This document shows positions 46,536 to 55,716 of a DNA stretch of 64,000 nt, in pieces. The notes below the pieces were generated by a model, which was not told where the DNA came from, did not search any database, and saw only the letters and a program-made list of their open reading frames with translations. Source of the DNA: Neptuniibacter halophilus (GTDB lineage Bacteria; Pseudomonadota; Gammaproteobacteria; Pseudomonadales; Balneatricaceae); the NCBI RefSeq assembly GCF_030295765.1, contig NZ_AP027292.1, positions 1,054,001 to 1,118,000 of the forward strand, in the 5' to 3' direction. Position 1 is the stretch's first letter, and each line of letters opens with the position of its first letter. The translations under genes were made by a program, and so were the position numbers.

Positions 46536-48227
46536 ATGAAAAGATCGCTCATACTACTTATCTCCACACTGGTGCTGCTTCAGGGCTGCCAGACGACCCC
46601 GACGAGCAAACCGGCTGCAGCAACCGAGCCAACTGCCTACGTGGCCGGAGAGTTTAATCAGGAATCCCTTTACCAACTGTTACTTGCCGAGATCGCCGGT
46701 CAACGACGGCTGTTCCCGGTGGCCCTGAGCAATTATCTGGATCAGGCTGAGAAAACCCGGGACCCGGGCGTAGCCGAACGCGCCACCCGGATCGCCCAGT
46801 ACCTGCGTGACCCGGAGATGACCCTGCGCAGCGCCCGGCTCTGGCGGGAGATCGATTCGCAGAACCCGGAGCCCTACCAGATTGAGGCCAATATCCTGAT
46901 CCATGAGGGCCGTTACCAGCAGGCCCTGCCACTGCTTGAAAAAGCACTGGAGTCCGATTCACTGCGTACTCTGGCACTGATTCGAAGCCAAATCACACGC
47001 ATCAGCCCGGAGATGCTCAACAGTTACATTAATATGCTGCAAAGCTTTGCTGCCCAGACAGCCGTCCGCTCCGATCTGGAGCTGACGCTGGCCCTGCTGT
47101 ATAAAACCGGCGGCCAGATCAACGCGTCCCTGCTGGCCTTCGACCGGGCACTTAAAGCCGACCCGGACAATCTCGAAGCGCAGGTGCAGAAAGCCGACCT
47201 GCTACGTGAGAGCGGCAACATTGCCGGCGCACTGGACCTGATCGAATCCGCGCTGGAACAACAACCGGATAATCGCCAGCTACATATTCTCCTGACCCAG
47301 CTACTGTTTCAGGCCGACAAAGATCAGGCGGGCGTAGCTCAGGCCGAAAAGCTACTGGAAAGCAACCTGAGTGATTACCAGCTCACCTACTATCTGGCCC
47401 TGCTGATGCTGGAGAATGAAGCGCTGAATAATGCTCAGGCAGCGCTGCAGCATCTGCTGACACTGAAACCCGAAGACAGCTCACCCCACTACTATCTGGG
47501 CCATATCGCTCAGGCCAACGGGGATGATCAGGCAGCGCTCGGGCATTACATCAAAGTAGAATCTGGCAGCAATGCCCTGCAATCACTCTCCCGTGCGATC
47601 AGCCTGCTGCAGGATACGGCCGACAAACCCCGGGTACAGTCGATTCTGGCCGCAGCCCGGCAAAGGCAACCCGAGCAGGCCCCGCCTATCTATACGCTGG
47701 AAGCGGAATGGCTCAATCTGCATGACTTTGACGAGGAAGCACTCACCGTACTTGAAGATGCCCTGACCGAGTACAGCGATAACACCACCCTGCTCTACAC
47801 CCGGGCGATGCTGATCGAATCCGTGGATTTTCCTCAGGCCGAGATCGATCTGCGCCGCATTCTCGAACTTGAGCCGGATAATTCCACTGCGCAGAATGCG
47901 CTTGGCTATACGCTGCTTTTGCATACCGAGCGTTATCAGGAAGCCCTCCAACTGATTCAGGCAGCCCTCAATCAGGAACCGGAAGATCCGGCAATTCTGG
48001 ATTCCATGGGCTGGGTGCTGTTTAAACTGGGCCGCCATCACGAAGCACTGCCCTATCTTGAAAAAGCCCATGCGCTTTATTCTGATCCGGAAGTCGCCAG
48101 CCACCTGATTCAGGTTTACTGGGCCACAGATCAGAAAGAGCGGGCGCGCCGGTTACTCAACAGCAGCCGGGAAAACAACCCCGACAACCCCTTTCTGGAA
48201 GAAGCCGCTCAGGTCATCGAAGAGTAA
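46536..48227 (+). CDS. TPR-repeat lipoprotein upstream of lolB
   Basis: 563 residues from the Met that opens a lipoprotein signal (MKRSLILLISTLVLLQGC, lipobox LLQG|C); a Met nine codons earlier has a slightly better ribosome site but would put extra residues before the signal. About ten TPR units follow (for example ASLLAFDRALKADPDNLEAQVQKADLLRESGNIAGALDLIESALEQQPDNRQLH). The same gene lies between hemA and lolB in Pseudomonas. It is probably an outer-membrane or periplasmic assembly protein; the exact role is unknown. It is separated from lolB by three bases. Confidence 0.88.
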   Translation: MKRSLILLISTLVLLQGCQTTPTSKPAAATEPTAYVAGEFNQESLYQLLLAEIAGQRRLFPVALSNYLDQAEKTRDPGVAERATRIAQYLRDPEMTLRSARLWREIDSQNPEPYQIEANILIHEGRYQQALPLLEKALESDSLRTLALIRSQITRISPEMLNSYINMLQSFAAQTAVRSDLELTLALLYKTGGQINASLLAFDRALKADPDNLEAQVQKADLLRESGNIAGALDLIESALEQQPDNRQLHILLTQLLFQADKDQAGVAQAEKLLESNLSDYQLTYYLALLMLENEALNNAQAALQHLLTLKPEDSSPHYYLGHIAQANGDDQAALGHYIKVESGSNALQSLSRAISLLQDTADKPRVQSILAAARQRQPEQAPPIYTLEAEWLNLHDFDEEALTVLEDALTEYSDNTTLLYTRAMLIESVDFPQAEIDLRRILELEPDNSTAQNALGYTLLLHTERYQEALQLIQAALNQEPEDPAILDSMGWVLFKLGRHHEALPYLEKAHALYSDPEVASHLIQVYWATDQKERARRLLNSSRENNPDNPFLEEAAQVIEE

Positions 48228-48230
48228 GCC

Positions 48231-48821
48231 ATGCTGAAACGTCTCTCTATGGCACTGCTCTGCTTTTATCTGGCAGGTTGCAGTGTGCAACACACCTCTG
48301 TTCAACCAGCCGGAGCACAAATAAGCTGGCAGGAACATCAGCGCCAGTTGCAGCAACTGACCCGCTGGGACCTCAGCGGCAAAATTGCTCTGCGCACCGC
48401 TGAGGATAACCACACCGCCAGCCTGAGCTGGATACAGCTCGATCAGGATTACCAGATCGACATCCGCGGCCCCTGGGGACAGGGCGGCGCATCGATCACC
48501 GGCTCGCCCCGGCAGGTCAGTGTCGATATTGCCGGAGAGGGCACCTTTGTCGGCAGCGACCCGGAATCTATCCTGCAACAGCAGCTTGGCTGGGATCTGC
48601 CGGTGAGTGATATCTACTGGTGGGTTCGCGGCCTGCCCGCCCCGGGAACTGCCTACCGGGAGACACTGCAGAATAACCGCCTCAGCCTGTTGCAACAGAA
48701 CGGCTGGGAGATCGAATATCTGCGCTATAACAGCCTCACTCCGGCCCTGCCAAAGAAAATCCGGATGACCCGGCAGGGGCTTAAAATCACCCTGCTGGTC
48801 AGCACCTGGATCAGGCGCTGA
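48231..48821 (+). CDS. lolB: Outer membrane lipoprotein receptor LolB
   Basis: 196 residues. Lipoprotein signal MLKRLSMALLCFYLAGC with lipobox LAG|C. The mature domain shows WDLSGKIALRTAEDNHTASLSWIQLDQDYQIDIRGPWGQGGASITG and the conserved PVSDIYWWVRGLPAPG. LolB takes lipoproteins from LolA and inserts them in the outer membrane. In related genomes ispE follows at once; here a tRNA-Gln and prs follow. Confidence 0.93.
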   Translation: MLKRLSMALLCFYLAGCSVQHTSVQPAGAQISWQEHQRQLQQLTRWDLSGKIALRTAEDNHTASLSWIQLDQDYQIDIRGPWGQGGASITGSPRQVSVDIAGEGTFVGSDPESILQQQLGWDLPVSDIYWWVRGLPAPGTAYRETLQNNRLSLLQQNGWEIEYLRYNSLTPALPKKIRMTRQGLKITLLVSTWIRR

Positions 48822-48849
48822 AATCGATCCGCCAATCCCCTTCTCAGGT

Positions 48850-48878
48850 TTGACTTTGCCGGGTCAATCCTAGATAAT
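48850..48878 (+). promoter_or_regulatory. Sigma-70 promoter for tRNA-Gln / prs
   Basis: TTGACT, 17-nt spacer, GATAAT, followed by a GCGCC discriminator. It lies about 45 bp before the tRNA gene and 210 bp before prs. Confidence 0.75.
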
Positions 48879-48922
48879 CTGCGCCTCTTTCAACGGGAGG
48901 CCCGTCCTCCAAGAGGAAATGT

Positions 48923-48997
48923 TGGGGTATCGCCAAGCGGTAAGGCACTGGATTCTGATTCCAGCATGCGGAGGTTCGAATCCTCCTACCCCAGCCA
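48923..48997 (+). tRNA. tRNA-Gln (CUG)
   Basis: 75-nt cloverleaf with encoded CCA. The anticodon loop is TTCTGAT in a CTGGA/TCCAG stem, the T-arm GGAGGTTCGAATCCTCC, and the acceptor TGGGGTA/TACCCCA. It is identical in sequence to the copy at 52875-52949. It lies between lolB and prs. Confidence 0.96.
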
Positions 48998-49061
48998 AAT
49001 GCCTATGAACGGTTCCCGATCTACTGATTCCGAACAAATTAAAATCGAAAAGGTGCACGCC

Positions 49062-50003
49062 GTGTCCAAGATGATGGTCTTCACCGGCAACGCTAACCCT
49101 GATCTGGCGCGAAAAGTTGTTGATCGCCTGGATATTCCAATGGGTAAAGCGAATGTTGGTCGTTTCAGCGATGGCGAAGTAAGCGTAGAGATTCAGGAAA
49201 ACGTGCGTGGTAAAGACGTTTTCATTATCCAGTCCACTTGCGCGCCAACCAATGACAATCTGATGGAACTGATTGTACTGGCCGATGCACTGCGCCGCGC
49301 GTCTGCATCCCGTATCACTGCGGTAGTGCCTTACTTTGGTTATGCTCGACAGGATCGTCGTCCCCGTTCAGCCCGTGTACCGATCACGGCTAAAGTGGTT
49401 GCCGACATGATGACCGCGATCGGCATCGACCGCGTCCTGACAGTTGACCTGCACGCCGACCAGATCCAGGGCTTCTTCAGTGTGCCTGTGGACAACGTAT
49501 ACGGCTCACCGGTCCTGCTGGACGATATCGTAGATCAGGAATACGACAACATTATGGTTGTTTCTCCGGACGTAGGCGGCGTAGTCCGTGCACGTGCGGT
49601 AGCGAAACAACTGGATTGCGATCTGGCCATCATCGACAAGCGTCGTGAACGTGCCAACGAATCCGACGTGATGAACATCATCGGTGATGTTGATGGCCGC
49701 ACCTGCGTACTGGTAGACGACATGTGCGATACTGCCGGCACCCTGTGTAAAGCAGCGAAGGCTCTGAAGTCCAAAGGCGCTGCTCGCGTTGTGGCTTACG
49801 CTACTCACGCAGTACTCTCCGGCCCGGCCATCAGCAACATCACAAACTCCGATCTGGACGAGTTTGTAGTAACAGACACGATTCCGCTGACCGAATCAGC
49901 AGAAGCCTGCCCTAAGATCCGTCAGTTGACGCTGGCGCCTCTGCTGGCCGAAGCGGTTCGCCGTGTCTGCAACGAAGAATCCATCAGCGCGATGTTCCGT
50001 TAA
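49062..50003 (+). CDS. prs: Ribose-phosphate pyrophosphokinase
   Basis: 313 residues from a GTG with AAGG about eight bases upstream; upstream ATG codons in frame lie in or just after the tRNA and would add a non-homologous tail. [17 protein letters not shown] opens the protein. Flexible-loop [21 protein letters not shown] and the PRPP-binding [21 protein letters not shown] are intact. It makes PRPP for nucleotide, His, Trp and NAD synthesis. Confidence 0.96.
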   Translation: MSKMMVFTGNANPDLARKVVDRLDIPMGKANVGRFSDGEVSVEIQENVRGKDVFIIQSTCAPTNDNLMELIVLADALRRASASRITAVVPYFGYARQDRRPRSARVPITAKVVADMMTAIGIDRVLTVDLHADQIQGFFSVPVDNVYGSPVLLDDIVDQEYDNIMVVSPDVGGVVRARAVAKQLDCDLAIIDKRRERANESDVMNIIGDVDGRTCVLVDDMCDTAGTLCKAAKALKSKGAARVVAYATHAVLSGPAISNITNSDLDEFVVTDTIPLTESAEACPKIRQLTLAPLLAEAVRRVCNEESISAMFR

Positions 50004-50024
50004 GAACAACGCCCTGGATATTGC

Positions 50025-50051
50025 GCCCAATCCGTCAGGATTGGGCTTTTT
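50025..50051 (+). terminator. Intrinsic terminator after prs
   Basis: Nine-bp stem GCCCAATCC / GGATTGGGC with GTCA loop and TTTTTAA tail, 22 bp after the prs stop. Confidence 0.88.
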
Positions 50052-50126
50052 AACGCCCACAAGGGCAACCTGCTGCAAAACCTGGTCGCAAGGTTTTGCA
50101 GTTTGTTTATTTAAAGGTAAGAAAAA

Positions 50127-50723
50127 ATGACTGATTTTGTAGTTAATGCAGTAGCACGTAGCGATGAAGGGAAAGGTGCGAGCCGCCGCCTGCGTCGCGA
50201 AGGTCTGGTTCCAGGTATCGTATACGGTGGCGATAAGCGCAAAAAGCCGACTGCGATCTCTGTAGCTAACAACGAACTGGTTAAGATGATCGAAGACCAG
50301 ACTTTCTTCTCCTCCATCCTGACTCTGACTCTGGACGGTAAAGAAGAACAGGTTATCATCAAAGACCTGCAGCGCCACCCGGCTAAGCCTGTTGTACTGC
50401 ACGCTGACTTCCAGCGCATCACTAAATCCAACAAGATCAAAATCACTGTTCCTGTTGAATTTGCTAACTTCGATAAGTCTCCTGCATCTAAAGCGGCTTG
50501 CAAGTTCGCTGCTGAGAAGAACACTGTTGAAGTTCTGTGTCTACCTACTAACCTGCCAGAAAGCCTGATTGTAGACCTGTCTGCATGCGATTCTGACCAG
50601 GTTCTTCACCTGTCTGACATCTCTATGCCAGAAGGTGTTGAAATCGTTTCTCTGCGTCGCGGCGAAGACCACGACCAGGGTATCGGTTACGTATACGCAC
50701 CACGTGGTGCAAAAGCTAAGTAA
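50127..50723 (+). CDS. rplY: 50S ribosomal protein L25, CTC-type long form
   Basis: 198 residues. The L25 domain is at 1-95 (ARSDEGKGASRRLRREGLVPGIVYGGDKRK ... VIIKDLQRHPAKPVVLHADFQRI), followed by the beta-rich C-terminal TL5/CTC domain, which E. coli L25 lacks. It binds 5S rRNA. It is highly expressed, judging by its strong codon bias. It precedes pth in the usual prs-rplY-pth-ychF order. Confidence 0.95.
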   Translation: MTDFVVNAVARSDEGKGASRRLRREGLVPGIVYGGDKRKKPTAISVANNELVKMIEDQTFFSSILTLTLDGKEEQVIIKDLQRHPAKPVVLHADFQRITKSNKIKITVPVEFANFDKSPASKAACKFAAEKNTVEVLCLPTNLPESLIVDLSACDSDQVLHLSDISMPEGVEIVSLRRGEDHDQGIGYVYAPRGAKAK

Positions 50724-50739
50724 TTAGCTAAGCACCGGC

Positions 50740-51330
50740 ATGAAGGACAAAATCCAGCTCATCGTCGGCCTGGGCAACCCGGGCGATAAATATGCGCAGA
50801 CCCGTCACAATGCCGGTGCTGAGTTTGTCGAGCAGCTTGCTGCTCGGCATCTCGCCCCCCTGAAGCCCGAAAAACGTTTTCACGGGCTCTACTCCAAAGC
50901 TCAGATCGGTGGCCAGACAATCCATCTGCTGGTACCCACCACCTTTATGAACCTGAGCGGTCAGGCCGTTGCGGCACTGGCTAATTTTTACAAAATTTCC
51001 GCCGAAGAGATTCTGGTCGCTCACGATGAGCTTGACCTGCCTCCCGGTATCGCCCGCTTCAAGCTCGGCGGTGGCCATGGCGGACACAACGGCTTGCGCG
51101 ACATCATCAGCAAGCTGGGCAACAACAAGAATTTCTACCGCTTACGTCTCGGCATCGGCCACCCCGGCCACAGCAGTCAGGTCAGCGGTTTTGTATTGAA
51201 GAAAGCTCCGGCAAAAGAGCGCGACGCCACTCTGGCCGCGCTGGATGAAGCAGAACGCTATCTGGAGCTTGCCATTTCCGGCGACTGGAACAAAGCGATG
51301 AACCAGTTGCATAGTTTTTCAGCCAGCTAA
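50740..51330 (+). CDS. pth: Peptidyl-tRNA hydrolase
   Basis: 196 residues. The catalytic His is in [25 protein letters not shown] (about 22). [18 protein letters not shown] and the [12 protein letters not shown] loop are conserved. It releases peptides from peptidyl-tRNAs that dropped off the ribosome. It begins 17 bp after rplY and is probably cotranscribed. Confidence 0.96.
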   Translation: MKDKIQLIVGLGNPGDKYAQTRHNAGAEFVEQLAARHLAPLKPEKRFHGLYSKAQIGGQTIHLLVPTTFMNLSGQAVAALANFYKISAEEILVAHDELDLPPGIARFKLGGGHGGHNGLRDIISKLGNNKNFYRLRLGIGHPGHSSQVSGFVLKKAPAKERDATLAALDEAERYLELAISGDWNKAMNQLHSFSAS

Positions 51331-51352
51331 GTTTATCTGACAGGAATCGATC

Positions 51353-52444
51353 ATGGGTTTTAAATGCGGTATTGTCGGCCTGCCTAACGTAGGTAAGTCC
51401 ACACTCTTCAACGCGCTGACAAAAAACGGCATCGCGGCAGAGAACTTCCCGTTTTGTACCATTGAGCCAAATGCCGGCACCGTGGCAATGCCCGACCCGC
51501 GTCTGGACAAACTGGCCGAAATCGTCAGCCCTGAGCGGGTTATCCCAACCGCAATGGAGTTCGTCGATATCGCAGGTCTGGTGGCTGGTGCATCCAAAGG
51601 CGAAGGTCTGGGCAACAAGTTCCTGGCCAATATCCGCGAAACCGATGCAATCGCCCATGTAGTGCGCTGCTTTGAAGATGACAACGTGATCCACGTTGCC
51701 AACAAAATCGACCCGATCGCCGATATCGAAACGATCAATCTGGAACTGGCTCTGGCCGATCTGGAATCCGCTGAGAAACAACTGCAGCGCGTTCAGCGTG
51801 GCGCAAAAGGCGGCGACAAAGAAGCGGTTGCGCAGAAAGCGATGCTTGAGCGCCTGATTCCGCATCTGGAAGAAGGTCAGCCGGTACGCGCCATGGAACT
51901 CTCAGAAGACGATATGAAAGTCGTTAAAGGCTTCCACCTGCTGACCGTTAAGCCGACCATGTACATCGCCAACGTCGATGAAGATGGCTTCGAAGACAAT
52001 GCCCATCTCGACAAAGTTCGCGCACTGGCAGAATCTGAAGGCGCCGGTGTAGTGGTCGTCTGCAACAAGCTGGAAGCCGAGATCGCCGAACTGGACGACG
52101 AAGAGCGCAACGAATTCCTCGCCGATCTGGGCATGGAAGAGCCGGGTCTGGATCGTGTAATCCGTGCCGGTTACGACCTGCTGGGTCTGCAGACCTACTT
52201 CACCGCCGGTGTTAAAGAGGTTCGCGCCTGGACAGTCAAAGTCGGTGCTACTGCACCACAGGCTGCCGGTGTTATCCACACCGACTTCGAGAAAGGTTTT
52301 ATCCGCGCAGAAGTCGTCAGCTACGATGATTTTGTCCAGTACAACGGCGAAAACGGCGCGAAAGATGCGGGTCGCTGGCGCCTCGAAGGGAAGGAATACA
52401 TCGTCAAAGATGGCGACGTTGTTCACTTCCGTTTCAACGTCTGA
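51353..52444 (+). CDS. ychF: Ribosome-binding ATPase YchF (Obg-like)
   Basis: 363 residues. G1 motif [18 protein letters not shown]3 [27 protein letters not shown], modified G4 (ANVDEDG) that gives ATP over GTP preference, and C-terminal TGS domain ending [15 protein letters not shown]. It is a regulator of translation and oxidative stress response. It ends the prs-rplY-pth-ychF block. Confidence 0.96.
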   Translation: MGFKCGIVGLPNVGKSTLFNALTKNGIAAENFPFCTIEPNAGTVAMPDPRLDKLAEIVSPERVIPTAMEFVDIAGLVAGASKGEGLGNKFLANIRETDAIAHVVRCFEDDNVIHVANKIDPIADIETINLELALADLESAEKQLQRVQRGAKGGDKEAVAQKAMLERLIPHLEEGQPVRAMELSEDDMKVVKGFHLLTVKPTMYIANVDEDGFEDNAHLDKVRALAESEGAGVVVVCNKLEAEIAELDDEERNEFLADLGMEEPGLDRVIRAGYDLLGLQTYFTAGVKEVRAWTVKVGATAPQAAGVIHTDFEKGFIRAEVVSYDDFVQYNGENGAKDAGRWRLEGKEYIVKDGDVVHFRFNV

Positions 52445-52465
52445 CAGCCCATCTGTTTACAAAAT

Positions 52466-52492
52466 AACCGGTCCTTGTGGCCGGTTTTTTTT
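52466..52492 (+). terminator. Intrinsic terminator after ychF
   Basis: Eight-bp stem AACCGGTC / GGCCGGTT (one G-U pair) with a 5-nt loop and a run of eight T, 22 bp past the ychF stop. Confidence 0.9.
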
Positions 52493-52528
52493 ATTTTAGA
52501 ATCAAGCCTTTTTTTCCCCTCAAAGCTA

Positions 52529-52557
52529 TTGACAGCTTCGTTTAAAAAGAGAATAAT
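52529..52557 (+). promoter_or_regulatory. Sigma-70 promoter of the tRNA array
   Basis: Perfect TTGACA, 17-nt spacer, AATAAT, then a GCGCC discriminator as expected for a stringently controlled tRNA operon. The first tRNA starts 18 bp after the -10 box. Confidence 0.85.
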
Positions 52558-52574
52558 TCGCGCCTCTAAAGCAC

Positions 52575-52651
52575 GGCAATATAGCTCAGTTGGTTAGAGC
52601 ATCGCATTCATAATGCGAGGGTCGCAGGTTCGAGTCCCGCTATTGCCACCA
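52575..52651 (+). tRNA. tRNA-Met (CAU), copy 1
   Basis: 77-nt cloverleaf with encoded CCA. The anticodon loop is TTCATAA in a TCGCA/TGCGA stem and the T-arm GCAGGTTCGAGTCCCGC-like. The GGCAATA/TATTGCC acceptor and the Met-Gln operon context favour elongator Met over lysidine-type Ile. Confidence 0.92.
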
Positions 52652-52666
52652 TGTTTTAGACTCTGC

Positions 52667-52741
52667 TGGGGTATCGCCAAGCGGTAAGGCAACGGGTTTT
52701 GATCTCGTCATGCGGAGGTTCGAATCCTCCTACCCCAGCCA
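52667..52741 (+). tRNA. tRNA-Gln (UUG)
   Basis: 75 nt with CCA. Anticodon loop TTTTGAT; acceptor and T-arm identical to the CUG isoacceptors. It is second in the Met-Gln-Met-Gln array. Confidence 0.95.
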
Positions 52742-52775
52742 CTAATGAGCATTAACTCTTCGAGTTAATCTGAGT

Positions 52776-52852
52776 GGCAATATAGCTCAGTTGGTTAGAG
52801 CATCGCATTCATAATGCGAGGGTCGCAGGTTCGAGTCCCGCTATTGCCACCA
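52776..52852 (+). tRNA. tRNA-Met (CAU), copy 2
   Basis: 77 nt, identical in sequence to copy 1, third in the array. Confidence 0.92.
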
Positions 52853-52874
52853 TGCTTATTAGCATTTCCAGGAT

Positions 52875-52949
52875 TGGGGTATCGCCAAGCGGTAAGGCAC
52901 TGGATTCTGATTCCAGCATGCGGAGGTTCGAATCCTCCTACCCCAGCCA
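52875..52949 (+). tRNA. tRNA-Gln (CUG), copy 2
   Basis: 75 nt, identical to the tRNA-Gln(CUG) at 48923-48997. It ends the array; the DNA after it is gene-free with short repeats. Confidence 0.96.
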
Positions 52950-53439
52950 TCCTCAAGCACCCATTATTCCTACTGCTAAATTTCCACTACAGTACCCCGG
53001 TGAGAACCTCCAGGTTCGACAAATTGCGCAGCAATTTGCAACGAGCTGCGCATGCAGCGAAGCCCGCAGGGGCCAAAGCGCCATCAGGCGGTTTGGATTC
53101 ATCCTCCTATCCCCTTGTCCCCTCCTTGCCCCCAGCCATACCCGGCCTCTGAAAAATGGTGCAATACGCTTCGCTATTGGCACCCTACATTCTGCGCAAT
53201 CTTCCACTACCGTATTTAGCTGAGAACCAACGAGCTGCGTATGCAGAGAAGCCATCCTCGCTCCCCTAGCCCCTAGCCTCTAGCCCCTAACCCCCAGCCG
53301 ATAACAGCCTGCGCTCTATATCAGACGACACTAAATCACCTATACTTAGATTTCTTGACCTGAGCCCTGATACTATGGGGCAAAGCAGATAGAATTTTCC
53401 GCTCAGGATGGCATGAAAAGGGAGAGGAGCAGGTTACTT
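52950..53439. other. Gene-free stretch with palindromes and a duplicated motif after the tRNA array
   Basis: It contains GAACCT-CC-AGGTTC (53004), AAATTGC-GCA-GCAATTT (53021) and a motif present twice: TTCCACTAC..GTA ... TGAGAAC ... AACGAGCTGCG.ATGCAG.GAAGCC (about 52981-53061 and 53203-53253). Between them TTCATCCTCCTATCCCC resembles the 3' part of the adjacent tRNA-Gln. A degenerate CCCCTAGCC-type run follows near 53262-53300. No credible gene is seen. It could be the remains of an element inserted at the tRNA. Confidence 0.55.
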
Positions 53440-55575
53440 ATGCCCGCACATACCGATGTCGACGATCGCGCCTTGCATGCAAAGTATGGCAGCAAGCCCC
53501 CATCAAAAAGCAAGCGCCTGCGTAAGGATGTCAATATTCTGTTCTACGGCCTCAGTGCCGATGAAACGGTACCGTTGATTACCCTGCTACGTACCTCAAG
53601 GCTCTCTCCAAAAGGCAAACAGATTGCCAGCGAAGCTGAGCTGGCTGCTGCTTTGGTTGAACGCTCCTGGGATATGCTCATCTGTACAGTAGACCGGGAT
53701 AAACTCACCGCGCGTCAGGCAGTATCCGCAATTAAGCGCCTCGGTAAAGATATTCCCGTTGTACAGATCATCCCCAATAACGACAGCAAACAACTGCTCT
53801 ACGGATTAAAGAATCATATCCAGGCGGTGGTGCCGATTGACGAGAAAGAACTGGTTTTAATCCACATCCGTCGTGAGCTGGATAATCTGGAGAATCGCCG
53901 CAAACTGAGACAGACCGAGGCCCGACTGGCAGAAATAGAAAAACGGAACCGCCAGTTAATGGAGAGCTCCAAAACACCGATTGCCTGTTGCCAGAACACA
54001 AAGATTACCTTCGCCAACAGCAGCTTCCTTGAGTTGTTTGGTATACACGAGGCTCAGGGTACGGCTCTGACCGACCTGTTTATTGTTGAAGATCAGGAAC
54101 AATTGAGCCAGCAGTTAACGGCAGTTTCCAGCGGCGATGAGAGCGAGCTTTCACTGCAGTTAACCGCCATTCGCAGCGACCAGTCACAATTCACTGCGCA
54201 GATGGAGCTGAGTCACGATCTGAGCGGCGACAAAGGGATAACCCGAATACAGTTCCGGGTAGAACAACAACGGGTTGGCGAGATCACCAGTGAGCATGTC
54301 GATTTTATCTCCGGCCTCTACAACGATATCTATCTGGATAAGCAACTGGACCTCACCGTGCAGAAAGCTCTGCGTGGAGGTCAGGACTGCAGCCTGATCC
54401 AAATCGAACTGGACCAGTACGATGAGATCCGCGAGCGTCTGGGCCTTGAAGCCACCGACCAGTTGATCAGGGCAATTGCCAACTATCTTAAACAGACGGT
54501 GAATCCGGCCCACCTGCTGGCACAGCCCGAAGATAAAGCCTTCAGCATCATCTTCCGGGATAACAGTCTGGATGCGGCAAAAACCTTTGCCGACCAGCTT
54601 TGCGCCTCCATTGCAGAAGTCACTGCGTCAGTATCAGGGATGGAGGTTCAGTCCACCTGCTCTATCGGCATCACGTCTATCAACGATAACACCCCACCCG
54701 CCGATGAGCTGACCGGCCGGGTCAAGCAGGCGATTGCCGACCTGCGAACATCACGCCCTCAGGGCAATGGGGTACGGATCTATGCGGCCGAAGAGAGCAA
54801 AGCTCAGGTCAGCTCTAATAACCTGGCCGCTCAGATTAAGCAGGCGATTGAAGGAAACGACTTTAAGCTGCTGTTTCAGCCCGTGGTTAATCTGGTATCG
54901 GATAACACCGAGGATCATCACTACGAAGTACTCGTCAGACTGATGAACGCACAGGATGAACCCCTTTCACCCAAGGATTTTATGGAAGCGCTGGGCGATT
55001 CCAACAATATGCTGAAAATGGATCGCTGGGTGATTGAGAACAGCATCAAAGCGCTTAAAGAGAGCAGTGCCGGAGAACATCGTAATACATTGTTTATCAG
55101 CCTCTCCGCGCGCGCTCAGGCCGATGCGGAATTCATCAACTGGCTTGCCGAACTGCTGCGCAAAGAGGAAGCACCGGCAGAACGCCTGGTGTTCCAGATC
55201 AGTGAATCCGATATTGCGATCTCCCCGAAGCAGTCCCGCCTGTTCACTCAGCAGTTACAGAAACTGCACTGCAAGGTCTGTATCAAGCAGTTTGGCAGCA
55301 GCAGCCGCTATGAGAAGCTGCTGAAAGCGGTCCATGCCGATTATGCCAAACTCAACGGCAAGCTGATGAAAGAGCTTTGTGAAAACGGCGCAGACGCCAG
55401 TGAGCTGAACAATGTCATGGACGCACTGAAGAAACAAAACAAGATCACCATTGCGCCACTGGTAGAAAACACCAAAGCGATGGCCGTATTGTGGAAGGCG
55501 GGTGTGGACTATGTACAGGGCTACTACCTGCAGCCTCCGCGCGAAAAGATGGATTACGACTTTTTCGCCGAGTAG
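53440..55575 (+). CDS. FimX-like protein with degenerate GGDEF and EVL (EAL-type) domains
   Basis: 711 residues from the ATG with AGGAG ten bases upstream; an ATG nine codons earlier is also possible. Receiver-like N-terminus (about 30-140) without a clear phospho-Asp, a coiled linker, a PAS domain (about 180-290), a GGDEF domain whose signature reads PEDKAF so is inactive, and an EAL-type domain with EVL in place of EAL (YEVLVRL, about 495). These are the features of Pseudomonas FimX, which binds cyclic di-GMP through its EVL domain and controls type IV pilus assembly. No pilus genes are near. The TAG stop is supplied by the edge of a repeat. Confidence 0.85.
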   Translation: MPAHTDVDDRALHAKYGSKPPSKSKRLRKDVNILFYGLSADETVPLITLLRTSRLSPKGKQIASEAELAAALVERSWDMLICTVDRDKLTARQAVSAIKRLGKDIPVVQIIPNNDSKQLLYGLKNHIQAVVPIDEKELVLIHIRRELDNLENRRKLRQTEARLAEIEKRNRQLMESSKTPIACCQNTKITFANSSFLELFGIHEAQGTALTDLFIVEDQEQLSQQLTAVSSGDESELSLQLTAIRSDQSQFTAQMELSHDLSGDKGITRIQFRVEQQRVGEITSEHVDFISGLYNDIYLDKQLDLTVQKALRGGQDCSLIQIELDQYDEIRERLGLEATDQLIRAIANYLKQTVNPAHLLAQPEDKAFSIIFRDNSLDAAKTFADQLCASIAEVTASVSGMEVQSTCSIGITSINDNTPPADELTGRVKQAIADLRTSRPQGNGVRIYAAEESKAQVSSNNLAAQIKQAIEGNDFKLLFQPVVNLVSDNTEDHHYEVLVRLMNAQDEPLSPKDFMEALGDSNNMLKMDRWVIENSIKALKESSAGEHRNTLFISLSARAQADAEFINWLAELLRKEEAPAERLVFQISESDIAISPKQSRLFTQQLQKLHCKVCIKQFGSSSRYEKLLKAVHADYAKLNGKLMKELCENGADASELNNVMDALKKQNKITIAPLVENTKAMAVLWKAGVDYVQGYYLQPPREKMDYDFFAE

Positions 55576-55633
55576 GAGCGCTGTCCTCAGCGCGAGCGCT
55601 TCGAGTATCGCGCGGGGATCACGCTGCCACTAC
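55572..55633. repeat. Single copy of the GTAGGAG-type extragenic repeat
   Basis: It begins GTAGGAGCGC at the stop codon of the FimX-like gene and ends ATCGCGCGGGGATCACGCTGCCACTAC, matching the right half of the units at 28885-29095. The ends are inverted (GTAG / CTAC). Confidence 0.65.
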
Positions 55634-55686
55634 GCTCTTCAAGACGATCCGGCTTCATCTATATAGATAATTTTTAGCAGACAATC

Positions 55687-55712
55687 AAAAAGGGCCGCTG
55701 AATGCGGCCCTT
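55687..55712 (-). terminator. Intrinsic terminator of serB
   Basis: Nine-bp stem AAGGGCCGC / GCGGCCCTT with a 5-nt loop; on the minus strand it is followed by TTTTGATTG. It sits five bases past the serB stop. Confidence 0.82.
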
Positions 55713-55716
55713 CTCT

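Noticed and set aside
48966..49061. Longer prs start beginning inside the tRNA-Gln gene
   Set aside because: The first codons would lie in the tRNA and encode residues not found in PRPP synthetases; the GTG at 49062 has a ribosome site and gives the normal length.
52575..52651. CAU-anticodon tRNA as tRNA-Ile (lysidine)
   Set aside because: Alternation with tRNA-Gln mirrors the metT/glnU-type operon of enterobacteria, and overall sequence resembles elongator tRNA-Met.
52814..53152. Open frame starting within the tRNA array
   Set aside because: It overlaps two tRNA genes and the repeat-rich stretch; the composition is not coding-like.
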